From Aphelenchoides besseyi (lineage: Eukaryota; Nematoda; Chromadorea; Rhabditida; Aphelenchoididae), in the NCBI GenBank assembly GCA_024699855.1, contig JAMPIQ010000003.1, forward strand, positions 248,001 through 312,000: a stretch of DNA of 64,000 nt, read 5' to 3'. Of the stretch, positions 40,521 through 51,637 are shown piece by piece. Below the pieces are notes generated by a model, which was given only the letters and a program-made list of their open reading frames with translations, ran no database searches and was not told the DNA's origin. Position 1 is the first letter of the stretch; every line of letters starts with the position of its first letter. The translations under genes were made by a program, and so were the position numbers.

Positions 40521-41044
40521 TCAACGTTTTTTCTCAATTTCCATTGCTTCAAAAATTTGTTCGAATTCGTTAGTTTCGTTATTTAGTTCATCAACTTCCA
40601 TCAACAATACAGTGTTTGCGTTTTGATTCGTTTGTTCGGTTTCTGTTCGGCCCGAACTGTTGGTTTCAAATTCATTTGAGATTTCGTCGATTAGTTTTCG
40701 TTTGTTATGATTACTTACTTCTTTCAAAGTTTCATCATTCCTTTGGTTACCTTTATTGGTTTCGGTATTTGAGTTAGTATTGCGAGGTCGACCTCGTTTA
40801 GTTTGTTTCTTTCTACCTCCACCTTGTAATCGACGATAAATGTTCAAATCGAACCTGAAACCATTTGCCTCGGATCCATCGTATTGAGAAGCGGAACCTT
40901 TGTGAGGCTCAACGCAACTCTGATGTACCGGGCGGGGTACCGATGACTGTTGAAAACAGAAGTTCTTACAGTTTTCGAGGTGCAACTCTTGGGGTTGACT
41001 AAGACCGATCGGCTGTTGAAGCCCGCAAGAGTTCTTCTCTCCAA
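40521..41044 (-). CDS. AT-hook protein of Helitron (ORF1)
   Basis: The open region encodes a Cys/Ser-rich head, then the block GFRFDLNIYRRLQGGGRKK followed by KQTKRGRPRNTNS, an AT-hook with the GRP core that binds the AT minor groove, and an Asn/Glu-rich acidic tail ending at 40521, 5 bp before the Ulp1-like ATG. Frames shift between 40985 and 41044, where two overlapping reading frames read the same bases, so the real start or an upstream exon (41054-41281) is uncertain. It may help target the Helitron ends or be a nucleic-acid chaperone; this is inference. Confidence 0.5.
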
Positions 41045-41803
41045 ATTTATGTCTTACAGTGTGGAGTAGAACTCAGCACTGTCACATTTCAAAATGGGAA
41101 GAAGTATCTTGCGCTCGGAAGCGCTAAAACTTACCTTTCTTCTATCCTTGATGATCGTCGCAAAACGTATCATTCTTCGTTTTTCAATTGGTTGTACTGA
41201 AAGCATATAGATTAGTACATGAATTGAGTGTTTTCGCGCCACGAACGAAATATAGACGACACGCAAGTTACACGAACGCAAGTAAAATATTAGGGTTGTT
41301 ATTCAACGTTTAATTTCGTTATTTGGTATTAGCGTCGATCAGTCACGTTTTGCTTGTAATCACTGAACATTCTTGAATTATCAAACTCTTCGCATTCATA
41401 GCAATTGATTTCATCATATATCGTATTATATTTTCATTACTATGTTTGCTTCTAACAGCAGTTTCAATTATATAATCGTATGTAATTTGCATTTCAAACT
41501 GAAGTGATGGCATTCGATTGAAAGAAACTGAACCGTTTGGCTAGTCAGCCGATCCGACGAAACGGACTGGTAGAAACTGGTTGTTGTGTGAGCAGTTCAA
41601 CTGTCGGGCGGAAAAGACGTCAGAGAAATTGCGCAAAAATAACATCGATTAAGAAACATTCAAATAGAAGACCTTTGGACAAAATTTAAACAAAATTTTG
41701 AACGAATAGAAAAATAAATTGCAGAAATTAGGTTAAATTAAAAATCGATTAATTGTAGCCATTACAGATGTCAATGTTTATCGTCCAACAACAGAAAGAA
41801 TTG

Positions 41804-41878
41804 TATGACGCGACTCGGGATCGAACCTGCGTCCCCCTGATCCAATGCTACCGTTTTGCCTCTACACCACGGGCGCTT
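41804..41878 (-). other. tRNA-derived sequence in Helitron 5' region
   Basis: Reverse-strand copy of the unit at 31776-31850, with box A and box B intact. Present in both Helitrons that retain a 5' region, so it is a fixed part of the family and not a local insertion. Confidence 0.5.
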
Positions 41879-42194
41879 GGACATATTTTCTAGGTTTTAG
41901 TAAAATTTCAATAACTTTATAAATTTTAATTAAATTTACAACAAATATTTATCAAATCAGCTATTTCTCATGGTGCGCATTCACTGATTTTTTTTTACGT
42001 GATAAGCTTTATTCGTTCTTGAGATACTGGGCCAAATGGGACATGATGACAAACTGACAAACTTTCTCCTATTAGTGAGGGGATAAAGAATCAAAATTCA
42101 ATTTAGAAATTTATTCCAAAAAAATACGATTTACCCATTTTGAAGATACGAAAACAACCGGCAACTACAAAAATGACAGACGTCAGCTGAATTC

Positions 42195-42526
42195 TCAAGA
42201 ATGAGGTCTATGATGTCGATGTGGATGTGTAGACGGTGCAGTCGTGTCTTCCTGTTGATATGGATAAGCAGCCAACAAATCGGAGTAGTAATCCTAAAGT
42301 CATAGCGATAAGTCAAGATGCAAGTCATTAAACTTACAATTTCGTCTTCTGACATTTCTTTTAGTTGAATTGTTTTTTGATCCTTTGAAGTTTCCACATC
42401 AGCCAGCTCATCAGCTAGATGCTTGAAGTCCTTGAATCGATTGTGCGGTCGGGAGTAAACGGAAGTGAATGTAAACAAAAACAGGAAGCTGAGAATGAAC
42501 GCAATAAGTTTGCTCATTTCGGACAT
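42195..42526 (-). CDS. Small secreted protein (95 aa, two exons)
   Basis: Exon 1 (42526-42338) and exon 2 (42293-42195) are joined by a 44-bp GT-AG intron in phase 0. The product begins with a clear signal peptide (MSEMSKLIAFILSFLFLFTF, cleavage likely after VYS), followed by RPHNRFKDFKHLADEL, an acidic helix (KEMSEDEI), and a C-terminus rich in His/Pro/Arg/Ser (STHPHRHHRPHS). An upstream in-frame ATG would add 68 residues and displace the signal peptide, so the internal start is preferred. No family recognised; size and composition suit a secreted peptide or antimicrobial/metal-binding protein. It lies 112 bp from the Helitron's 5' end. Confidence 0.6.
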
Positions 42527-42760
42527 AACAACTCGTCTAACAAAATAACCGTATGGTCGATGTCTTTGCGCTTCGTTTGTACTTGTCAAGACCGCGATGG
42601 GCGGAGCTTTGACCATACGGTCGTCCGAAGAGCTTGAGGCGTCGCTTGTGGTAGGCGGAACATTTACGTCAGAAGCTCGGATCACGTGTGGAAGAGTGAA
42701 ACTAATTCCATTTTTCTTGTAAAATAACAAAAACAGTGCAACACGCCTACAAACCTCATC

Positions 42761-43060
42761 TCAGAACGTGACTCGTCGGTTGTAGTTGAGAGCCATTGGT
42801 TCCTTGGCTAAAATTTCCGGATGTCCGATTCGAGTTCGAATTGTTCGAATGAGAAGACAAAGGGGTCGAATTAAGATCTTAAAATAATGACGCGATTCGT
42901 CGACAAACTCAAAAGTGCAGAAAAAACAGTAACCAAAATGATTGTAGTCTCGAGCAACATCATTCGAAAACAAGAAGCGATTGTTGTTAATTTTATTGGA
43001 TTGACTTATAAATCGAGCACTTTCCGAGTAAATACCATACTTCAAATAGTTTATCTGGGC
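42761..43060 (-). CDS. Unrecognised C-terminal exon candidate
   Basis: A minus-strand frame ends in IRTRIGHPEILAKEPMALNYNRRVTF and a stop at 42761. The last 25 residues look like a conserved protein tail, while the upstream portion is low-complexity and Phe-rich and may be intronic. It is not recognised. Could be the last exon of a small conserved gene whose upstream exons were not found. Confidence 0.25.
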   Translation of the reverse strand, partial: AQINYLKYGIYSESARFISQSNKINNNRFLFSNDVARDYNHFGYCFFCTFEFVDESRHYFKILIRPLCLLIRTIRTRIGHPEILAKEPMALNYNRRVTF

Positions 43061-43099
43061 TCATGTCTAATCGTATTAAAGACAGAAACGTGGATATTT

Positions 43100-44380
43100 T
43101 GTTGATTAAATCACCTTTAGCGGCTCCACGACATTAAACTATTAAAGTGAGGAGAACAAAATGAGACAACTACAGAAACGTCAAAGTTATCAGCTCATTA
43201 AGTTTTCAGCGAAAGCGATTACTGTGACGAACTTTTAACCACAGTCGACAGGTGCTAAAAGCGAACTATTCGATGTAAGCAACTGTCAATTATTTACGAA
43301 GAATGTTTAAGAATTAAGTGACTAAAAAGAACCCCAAACAACGTTTATGACTAAATTTAAGGTTATTACGTTTGAATCAATCATGTACGAAGTTTTAATA
43401 CTTCGAACATCACAGACTTCAAACTTTGAACTGATACGGTAATAACACAGAAGCACATTTCCTTGAAATCAGTTGACCGAATGAAATGATAATACTGTCC
43501 GTAACTTCGATATCACAGCAATTGGAATCCAAGTTTAAGCTCTCAAATTGAATTAACAGTTTTTCTCTTCCGATGCATGTGATCAACTAAAACATCAGCT
43601 ATTTTACGTACGAAGTTCTATTTTCATCGAAATCGTATTTTGTGTAGGCAGCTATTGAATTCAAGTATCAAAAAGTTGAAATGTTCTTCGAAGTTGTAGG
43701 TTACGAAACATTCTTAAACATTTGTACATTCGTAAGTATTGTACTCAACGATTGACGTTTTTTAATGTTTTGTTACTCAAATTCTTTTTGAAGCTTCTAG
43801 GGACGTTTTTGAGCGATTGCACTCTCATAGTCAATCGATGGTATTTGGCTCAAATTTGGTTACTCAACAGCTTCCGGTCGACCTTTTGCCAACATTAATT
43901 TGTGTTTGTTGTAATCCAATTTGCAGCTTGTTATTTTGGTTGTTAAAAGTTTCACAAGGACTGGCAAGGACCGACAGAAAATTTTATGAGCTAACTAATA
44001 ACCGCTATTGAATACGTTTAATTGCAGGAATTCAAACTTTTTGCACTCATTAGCTCAAGTTGAATGCAATTACTCCATTCACTACGTTTGAAACCAATGT
44101 TAAGATTAAAAACTTTTAATTTGACCACATGTCCAAGGTCCACATTTTACAAATATCTCGACCATTTGGTTACCTAACTAACAAATGTAACCGTTCTTTC
44201 TAATTATTTCAGAACTATTTGTTATACGGTTGTTGCTAACAAAGTGTTCATTGAATCTAAACGAAATATTAACCAAATCAAGTACATTCCTAACAAATGG
44301 TTGCGAAGCAAGAGAGAGCTGTTAAACAAAGTGCATTCGCACAATCAAAAAGGTTTTGTCAATTGAGTTGTTTCTGACAA
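43100..44380. other. Region with no recognised gene
   Basis: AT-rich, short frames only. No inverted repeats, tRNA or transposon motifs noticed. Confidence 0.3.
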
Positions 44381-44387
44381 GCTTAAA

Positions 44388-44835
44388 ATGACCGAATGTG
44401 TGGTTTTTAAAGAGCAAATAAGTGCGTGGTCGCTTATCCAAAGCATCGTTCAGATAGCGATTCCGTCTCGATCTCGTCCATTGAATAGTCAACTTCTTCC
44501 CAATAGCATACATGTAATTGCCGACACAAAAACGGGTGAATTTTTTGAGTTAAAACATGGTCGTAGGTAACTCGTACATCTACTTTTCAACAAGCATGAT
44601 TCGTACTATTGCAAGCTTGTTCAAAGCCAAGAAACAAGGATTTTATTACACGACTGATTGCAATGTAAAGTTCACTTTCGAAGTTGAGATCAAGGAGGAA
44701 AACTTCAAGGTGACCGAAAAACATTTGTATTTGTATCAACTGATCAACGGTCAATTTGTTCTTGCAATTGCCGAGAATACTTGTGACAAAGAAACGTTTA
44801 TTCTGGAGCTGGATTCCATCGAGCTGTTTGCGTGA
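44388..44835 (+). CDS. Hypothetical beta-rich protein, two overlapping frames
   Basis: Frame 44388-44570 (SLIQSIVQIAIPSRSR, IHVIADTKTGEFFEL) is followed by 44557-44835 (CNVKFTFEVEIKEENFKV, KHLYLYQLINGQFVLAIAE, TFILELDSIELFA). Alternating hydrophobic residues suggest beta strands. A small intron or one indel near 44560 would connect them. Not recognised; followed by an AATAAAA-like signal near 44927. Could be a short host gene. Confidence 0.3.
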
Positions 44836-45329
44836 TCTACGAGGTTCAACTCGGTAAACTTGGTTTCACTCAATTGTGGTTCATTAACCTTCATACCTTC
44901 ACAAAACTAAAATAACCCTAAAGCTGAATAAAATTGTAATGCTAATCATTTTATTTGCAAAGAGTTTTCCCAAAAAGCATGTGAAATTGCAATCTTGGAA
45001 CTTCAATCATGTGTTGACCAAAAATTGCTTTTTTGCGCAATCATCAAAGTATTCAACAGTTGCAACAAATGCATGTGCAATTGAAACATTGAGTGCAACT
45101 CCAATTGACACGACACAATGTTCACAAAACAAAACCATGAAAATTTGCTTCGTGAACGAGCACATTACCTTACACTGTCATTTCAATTTTGCATAAAATT
45201 GACGATGATTGCGATTTTTTTATTAGTGCTTCTGCTATTGCAATACGGTCTTTGTTTGGATGTTTACTCATGTGCGGAGTGTGCAATAATCGAATTTTGT
45301 TTTCATAACACTGTGTATGTTGCATAGAG

Positions 45330-46090
45330 TGTACTATTTGGTAACTCTTATATAATATTTATGCCAAATCTTATCAACTGTTTTACCATTGCAGTTTCAT
45401 GGACAGGTTCCATTGATTATATTGCCATACAATTTCTCATTTTTGGGTACATCGTGCTTCAAATTACTTCAAAAATCAATCCACGCATCTGATCAGCCAA
45501 CTACACGCACTCGAGCAATGTTCATTTGATTTCCAAAAGCAGATGATCGCGGTGATGTGCTTGTTTGTAATGATCGAAAAGTATAACCCGATTATTTCCT
45601 GATTATCGCAATACAAAATTGCTGTTTGTCGAAAACTACAGTACGACAGAAAGTTGAACATCAACGGATAGCATTTCGCTGACGTCAAGTTAATGAAAAT
45701 TTGTTGCTTATTTTTGCAATTTTTATTTTAAGGTCTTTTGTTGTTTTTCAATGACACGAGTGCAGTGAACTCGAGAAGAAATTGTTGGTCAAAGTTCTGT
45801 GCAAAATTGGCATCATCAAGAAAACGAACTTGAAGCTTTTCGGTAAGTTTTTCATTTTGTTTTTCTACTTCTCTGTTTAAGTCTAGGAATCCCAGTAGTC
45901 GAAAAAATGACTATCTGGTGCTGGACGTCAACTAACGTATTCGAAGAACACTTAGTTAATTTGTATTCACGACGTCGATCAGACGGCGAACACTTGGTGG
46001 TTTTTACGCTCTCCTGTTTCGTCTTCCGCTCAATACATCGTCAATTTTGCTGTGTACACCAACCAACAGCGGTGAATTCGTCGAGATTTA
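45330..46090. other. Region with no recognised gene
   Basis: No supported coding sequence. A minus-strand frame at 45476-45688 and a plus-strand frame at 45907-46134 are unremarkable. The right edge touches the Tc1-type end near 46095 (TCTGGACAAAAGTATTGG). Confidence 0.3.
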
Positions 46091-46094
46091 CAGT

Positions 46095-47640
46095 TCTGGA
46101 CAAAAGTATTGGTACAGGGAAGAAAATCGGTTAAATTTGACCATCTTTTGCTTCGACCACCTTCAAAAGACGTTTTTTCATACCGAGAAAGAGTTGCTTA
46201 ATAGTTGCGGGTTTGATTTTCTGCGTGGATAGTTTGATGGCGGCCAGAAGTTGAGCTTTGTGTTGTATTGGCCTTTCTTGTAGATTACGTCTTTCATCAG
46301 CTTCCATACATTTTCAATCGGACTCAAATCGGCACTACGTGATGGCCAGTCAGCAATGGTAATGCTCTGCTCGTGAAAGTAGGCGGAAACAATGTGAGCG
46401 GTATGGATTGGGGCGCGATATTATTGCCAAGCCCACTTCCTGTTCTTCATGTCTTTCTTCGCCCACGGGATAAACGTCGTTTTAAAGTCGGAGAGATAGT
46501 CAGTCGCCTTGTATTCGCTCTTGCACTCCTAAAAGCAAAGACCGTGTTTATAAATTTTGAATAGATGGTCAAAAAACACCGTAATCAGGAGTTTGCCGGT
46601 AGATGAAATTGCATCAAGCATCATAACTGATCTACCGCCCATTTTGGCGTTTGATGCGCTCCAAATTAACGTCCTCGGTTCCGAATGGTTTTTAAGCAAC
46701 ACTTTATTAGACGAACAATAAGTAACCCAAATAAATATAAGGGAAAAAATAAAAACTAGAGCTCAGGAAAAAAACGACAACAACGCGAGTCCACCTCAAG
46801 GAACGCGGCCTAAGACCACGAAGGGAAGGCGGAACGGTTCCTGTCGGGAACCAGTCATTTCCAACAGGGGATTTTTGGCTTTATCCCAAACACGTATGAT
46901 CCAAAATTGTCAGAGCCATCTAAACAAAATCGTTTCTCATCGGAGAAGATCCAAGTTGAAAAGTCCGTGCCAGCAATCAAATGTCGACGTGCACAGTTGA
47001 GGCAATTTTGGCGATGCGTCAAAGTCAGCGAAACTTTCTTTTAGATGTGATGATAGAAGACGTCACGGTTCAACCATTGGCGAATTGTTCGGCGGCTTAC
47101 ATCCAGCTCCAAATTTTCCTTGATGCTACGCAAAGTGACAAGGTGATTGGAGCGGAGTTCGGAGATCACATGGCGTTTAATCCAACGGCGAAGGCGACCA
47201 GTGTATTTTTGGACGACCCATGGACTTACGCGGTTGTTGGTTGATCACGCTCATGATTATGTACTTGGAATGTCCGAGTTTTTTTTTGGCAACTGCTTGA
47301 TAGGACTTGAGACTGTCGTAGAGTTAACGGACCTTCGTAATTTCTTGGTCAGTCAAGATTTTGGTAAATTGTTGGTTCAATCAGATCCCTCTAATGTCCG
47401 TTCGTAAACATACCAAAGTTCAGGATCGAAGAGAGAATAGCGGCGGTTTTGGTAGACTGTACCAACGTAGTTGGTTTCAAAGTATTAAAGCACGGGAACA
47501 AGGTCATCGAGCAATTGTTCTGAAAATTGTTGAAGAGCCGTGTCCAAGTCGTCGATGGGGACGAAAGCAAGAACGGCGGTCATTTGTGTTTACAGTGCGA
47601 AGTTGGCATCGGAGTTATATTGATGTGTCAATCTGAATTC
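46095..47640 (-). pseudogene. Tc1-like transposase remnant B, split by an insertion
   Basis: Minus-strand degenerate blocks in order: helix-turn-helix region around 47200-47400, WIFSDEKRFCLDGSDNFGSYV at about 46890-46960 (first catalytic Asp), then, after an unrelated stretch of about 190 bp (46680-46870), a block RIKRQNGRSVMMLDAISSTGK (46580-46680) equivalent to the GGGSVMVWGA region, and a C-terminal region near 46130-46260. The terminal TCTGGACAAAAGTATTGGTAC at 46095 resembles the end near remnant A. The 190-bp insert has a reversed polyadenylation-like signal and could be a solo LTR or similar. Second Asp and Glu blocks are not preserved. Confidence 0.6.
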
Positions 47641-47779
47641 TGAAATCTTCTTTTTTAAATTACGAGTTAAATAAAAGCGTCGAAGCTCGCGTTTTCAACA
47701 CCGCAAAACAACTGCTGGTTTATTAGGTCACCAGAAAAAAACTAACAACAACCAATAGAGTGGCTATTTATGGTGGCTC

Positions 47780-47998
47780 TACAATGAGACGGAACAACAG
47801 AACTGAACGGAACGGAAATTGACGGAAACGGAAAACATTGCTTGCAATAGAACGGCAACGGAACGGGACGGAAAAAGAAACGGAACGGAACTGACCGGAA
47901 CTGCCATTATAAGCAAGGTGCTTAGAATGGAAGTGAACAGAAAAGGGAACGGAAATCGACGGAAAACCCAACGGAACGAACTGCCATTGTAAGCGCGA
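47780..47998. repeat. Left subterminal GGAAC repeat array of Harbinger
   Basis: Dense array of ACGGAA and CGGAACGG units, e.g. around 47805-47850 and 47870-47900, with ACTGCCATTATAAGCA at about 47908-47923. Likely transposase/MADF binding clusters. Confidence 0.7.
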
Positions 47999-48131
47999 AT
48001 TAAATTTGTTCACCGCAATAAAATCAATGCGAAAATGATCGGTTTCTTCGGTTAGGCGCCGACGCGGTTGTTGTGTTGCCGCAGTCTATCGGGTGTTTTT
48101 CTTCGGTGTTATCCGTCGGTTATTGGCCGTT

Positions 48132-49070
48132 ATGTCGGAAAGCGGTGATGTAGACGAACCTGGTCCTTTTCCACATATCATTGTGGAATTCGTACATCAG
48201 ACCCCTAGTCTCTGGAATTTGGCCGATCCACGCTACAAAGACCGTGAATACAAAAGGCGTAAGTGGGAGGAATGCGCAAAGGCGGCCAAATACGAAAGTA
48301 GGCTTCTTGTTGGGATTATTTGCTCTACTTTTTGTTTCAGCTTGGGACCACGCATATAAAGCCTGGGTAAAGATTAGGGATTCCTGCGCTAAATACGCGA
48401 ACAAGATGCGAACAGCAAAAAGTGGATCCGGTGCGTCGACTAGTATTCCGCCTGCGTTTTTTGAAGAGTTGGAATTCTATAAAAAGGCAACGAAAGAACG
48501 GGCCGAGTAAGTACCGATATTCACAAGGTCTATTCTCGTTGCGCTTTGTATTTTCAGGTCGACTTCTTCGCTTATGCAAAACGCTTCGTTGGGTTCCGGT
48601 GATGCATCGCCCACGCTTTCAGATATCGCTGAGGGTAAGATTTTGATTCCTTCAGTAGTTGATTGCCTTTATTTTCAGCTCACGACATGTTCTACAGTCA
48701 AGAATCTTTCGAAGTGACCGACGAGACGCAACCGATCGAATCTCCTCGTTCTCTCAACGGCACTCAACCGATCGAATCTTCTAGCTCTGTCACTAGTGTT
48801 TCGGTCACGCCACCAAAAATCGGCAATCGAAAAAGAACTCGAAATTCTGGATACACAAGAGCCTCTGATTTTGAGGAGCGTTTGTTGCACGTATTGAAGC
48901 CAAAAACGGAGAATGCTCAATCGACATACGAGTTGCAAGGTATAGTACTGGGAAAACAGATTTCTGCACTCAAGCCGTCCCATCGATCGTACGTTGTTGC
49001 GAAGTTGTACGAAGTCATGATGCTTGCTGAAAAGGAAGAGGCCGGTGCTGTCTATCTTTCATTCAACTAA
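48132..49070 (+). CDS. MADF-domain accessory protein of Harbinger
   Basis: Four exons (48132-48297, 48341-48506, 48558-48634, 48679-49070) with 43-51-bp GT-AG introns join in frame to 266 residues. The MADF domain occupies residues ~15-95: IIVEFVHQTPSLWNLADPRYKDREYKRRKWEECAKA, then WDHAYKAWVKIRDSCAKYANK. The middle is Ser/Thr-rich with a short repeated unit (TQPIES) and the C-terminus has a helical BESS-like segment (EDRLLHVL-type, FEERLLHVLKPK..., KLYEVMMLAEKEE). In Harbinger elements this protein binds the ends and carries the transposase into the nucleus. All splice joins keep the frame and no stop is present. Confidence 0.85.
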
Positions 49071-49180
49071 TTAATTCGGAATAAATATTGTCTATTCAAA
49101 TCGTTTGCTTCTATCAACTCGTTACATTCGAATGTACTGAAATTGATCGACATTCTTCTTTTCAACTGTTTAGGGCGAAG

Positions 49181-50561
49181 ATGCCGCTCACTCGTGCTCA
49201 AGCCATTGCGTTGGCAGTTCTACTCATGAGACGCAGGCATAAAAGACATAGAGTTTGGGTACAACCGGAGCTTCGACGCGATCGACGCGAAGCTGTTGGA
49301 TCATACACACAACGTTTCCTAGTTTACAAGAAAGAGGCCGAGGAGGGCAACGAAACAAATTTCCGTAACTACGTGCGTATGGGATTAAACGAGTTCACGA
49401 TTTTGTTGAAATCGATTCGAATAAAATGAGTCGATGCCAACAGTTTTCTTTCATTATTTTACATTGGGTTTAGGCTGCTGAAACGCTCAATTCGTACGCC
49501 CATAAGCCCTCAAGAGCGGCTCGTCATCACGCTCAGATATTTGGCCACAGGACGTTCGTTTCGTGATCTGCAAACAGACTTCCATGTCCATAACTCAACT
49601 ATCAGCTCGATCGTTCGAGAAGTGTGTTCGCTGATCTACAACGAATTACACACAAAGTATCTGATCTTTCCAACTTCTCAAGATGAGTGGACTGAGATCG
49701 CAGAGGGTTTCTGGAATCGATGGAATGTGCCCAACACGTTAGGTGAGTACTCATCGTTCTTCGTCTTACATTCAATTTGTTATTTAGGATCCATTGACGG
49801 CAAACACGTTCATTTACGTGCTCCAGCAAAATCGGGTAGCTTGTACTACAACTACAAAGGGACATTTTCAACAGTTCTGTTAGCCGTTTCTGACTACCGG
49901 TACAAAATCCTTTACGCGAAATTTGGCTCGTACGGCCACAACTCAGATGCAGGGATCTTCGACCGGACTGATTTCCGACAGAAGATGCGCGAAGAATCGC
50001 TCAACCTTCCTCCACCAAGATGCCTGCCATCGACTGATGTTTCCGTCCCGTATTACTTTATCGGAGATGGCGCTTTTCCCTTGCTTATAAATCTCCAGAA
50101 ACCAATCTCAAAGCGAAATTTGACCGACGAAGAACGAATTTTCAACTACAGGTTAGTTCAACTCTTTTTCCCTATTGTTTCCTTGTCATTTCAGAATCTC
50201 GCGTGGGCGTCGTGTAATAGAGAATGTGTTTGGGATTCTCGCAGCAAAGTGGCGCGTACTTCAGAAACCGATCGAGACAAGTGTTCAGACCGCTGATCAG
50301 ATCATCAAAGCGTTAGTGGTGCTTCACAATTTCCTGATTGAAGAAGCGGTGACCAGTCAATCGCCTGCTCGTCTTGCTGATCCTGACGACAACGACACTG
50401 AAACGTGGAGATCGATGGTGGACGTGCCACTTTCAACGCCGAGCAACATGCGAACAACTCGCAACAACAATCCCGTCCATGACGCGAAAGTCGTCCGAAA
50501 TCACCTAATTCGCTTTTTCAACAATGAAGGAGCAGTCGAGTGGCAGGATTCGCGCATTTAA
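49181..50561 (+). CDS. PIF/Harbinger DDE transposase
   Basis: Four exons (49181-49404, 49474-49742, 49788-50151, 50195-50561) with GT-AG introns of 43-69 bp. The head has a helix-turn-helix (LVITLRYLATGRSFRDLQTDFHVHNSTISSIV). Catalytic blocks follow in order: SIDGKHVHLRAP (first Asp), FGSYGHNSDAGIFDRTDF (second Asp) and GRRVIENVFGILAAKWRVL (Glu). The C-terminus contains the common LVVLHNFLI block. The enzyme catalyses cut-and-paste transposition with its MADF partner encoded just upstream on the same strand. No stop codons interrupt the spliced frame, so the element may be autonomous. The first intron is the least certain join. Confidence 0.88.
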
Positions 50562-50799
50562 GCTTGTTCCCCTCATTTACAAGGCCGTTTTTTGAATAAA
50601 CTATTGATCGAATTTGTTGTCTTCAGTTTGCCGCCTGTATCTTTTTAAAAGAAACAGTTTGAATATTGACCCGTGGAATGAATTGTAGAGGAATAAACGG
50701 CAAATCCAACGACACCACAACGACCACCAACGGCCCGGTAGATCGTCTCAAAAGATTCAAACCGTTCGATACTTGAAAACGGAAAGTTTTTCCGTTCCG

Positions 50800-51015
50800 T
50801 TGAGCCAAAACCTCCCCACTTTAAACACCCTGCTTATAATAGCAGTTCCGGGCAGTTCCGGTCAATTCCGTTTCCGGCCGGTTCCGTTCCGTTTCTGTTC
50901 AGTTCCATTGCATGCGCGCTACTTACAATGGCAGTTGTTTTCCGTTTCCGTTCCGTTCCGGCCATTTCCATTCCGTTCAGTTCCGTTGTTCCGTTGCATT
51001 CTAATGCCCGCATTA
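50800..51015. repeat. Right subterminal GGAAC repeat array of Harbinger
   Basis: Inverted counterpart of 47780-47998: repeated GTTCCG/TTCCGTTCC units and a TGCTTATAATAGCAGTTCCG block at about 50831-50850. Confidence 0.7.
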
Positions 51016-51238
51016 TGGAGGTCGGTGGGCGGGGAATCACCAACAGTTCAGGCACAAAGGCGGGAAGAAACTACAATCACAAAACACAAAAGGGGAACGA
51101 ATAAGACAAATAACAATTGGAATTCAAGAGTAAGCAAGTAGGGATTTTGGGGTTTTTCGCAGCGAAACGACACTCCCGACCGCCCCTTGGTTTCCCGAAT
51201 TCGACCTTTTAAGAACAAAAACAAAACTTTCAAATACT

Positions 51239-51637
51239 TTAGCGTAAGCGATCAAAACGACGTTTCCGGATCATCCGCGACGATCTCCGCAATTTGGACT
51301 TTCGCCTTCTCTTTCGCTTGGCGCGGCTGTTGCTTCCGAGTTGGCAATTCCTCCTCAACCGTGGTCCGGGGCTCTCCTCCTCCAGAGACTCGGCCAATTC
51401 CAGCGGATATAACTGGTTGATAACTCGAGTGAGAAATTTGCCGGAAGGAAAGAAAAGCTTCGCAGTTCGACACTCTCCGTGAGCATCGATGACTAATTCC
51501 GCAATGCGCGCTAGTTTCCAAAAACCGCGTGGCAATTCTGCCTCAAAAACAAGAACGACTTTGCCAATCTTGGGAATGCACTGAACGAATGCTGACGGTT
51601 TATCGACCGAGTTCTTGTGAAAGAGCGTAGCGAGATA
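51239..51637 (-). pseudogene. BEL/Pao retrotransposon pol C-terminal fragment
   Basis: The minus strand encodes KPSAFVQCIPKIGKVVLVFEAELPRGFWKLARIAEL, then GKFLTRVINQLYPLEL, the typical domain found C-terminal of integrase in BEL/Pao elements (the DUF5641 region, PRG.W..GRI...LYPLE). It is followed by an Arg/Lys-rich tail ending at 51239. The upstream side is cut at 51637 by the Tc1-like insertion and no clear integrase is seen beyond it. Confidence 0.65.

Larger units (their letters stand above)
34622..42083 (-). mobile_element. Full-length Helitron (7462 bp)
   Basis: Runs from 5'-TCCCCTCACT (42083 leftward), preceded by A, to a 3' hairpin plus CTGG (34622-34625), followed by T, exactly the Helitron A^T insertion pattern without target duplication. 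Encodes AT-hook, Ulp1-like, basic and replicase-helicase proteins in one direction. Two further copies (1-427 and 31570-33220) share its ends almost base for base, indicating recent activity. Confidence 0.95.
47760..51030 (+). mobile_element. PIF/Harbinger transposon with GGAAC-rich inverted ends
   Basis: Two genes typical of Harbinger (MADF protein and DDE transposase) lie between imperfect inverted repeats of roughly 200 bp: 47780-47990 and 50800-51015. Both arms consist of clustered ACGGAA/GGAACGG units and share the GACCGGAACTGC...TTATAAGCA..GTG block in inverted orientation. Exact ends and the expected 3-bp target duplication could not be fixed by eye. Confidence 0.8.

Noticed and set aside
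47780..47998. GGAAC-rich tract as a microsatellite or CRISPR-like array
   Set aside because: Unit spacing is irregular and a matching inverted tract lies at 50800-51015 around two Harbinger genes, so it is transposon end sequence.
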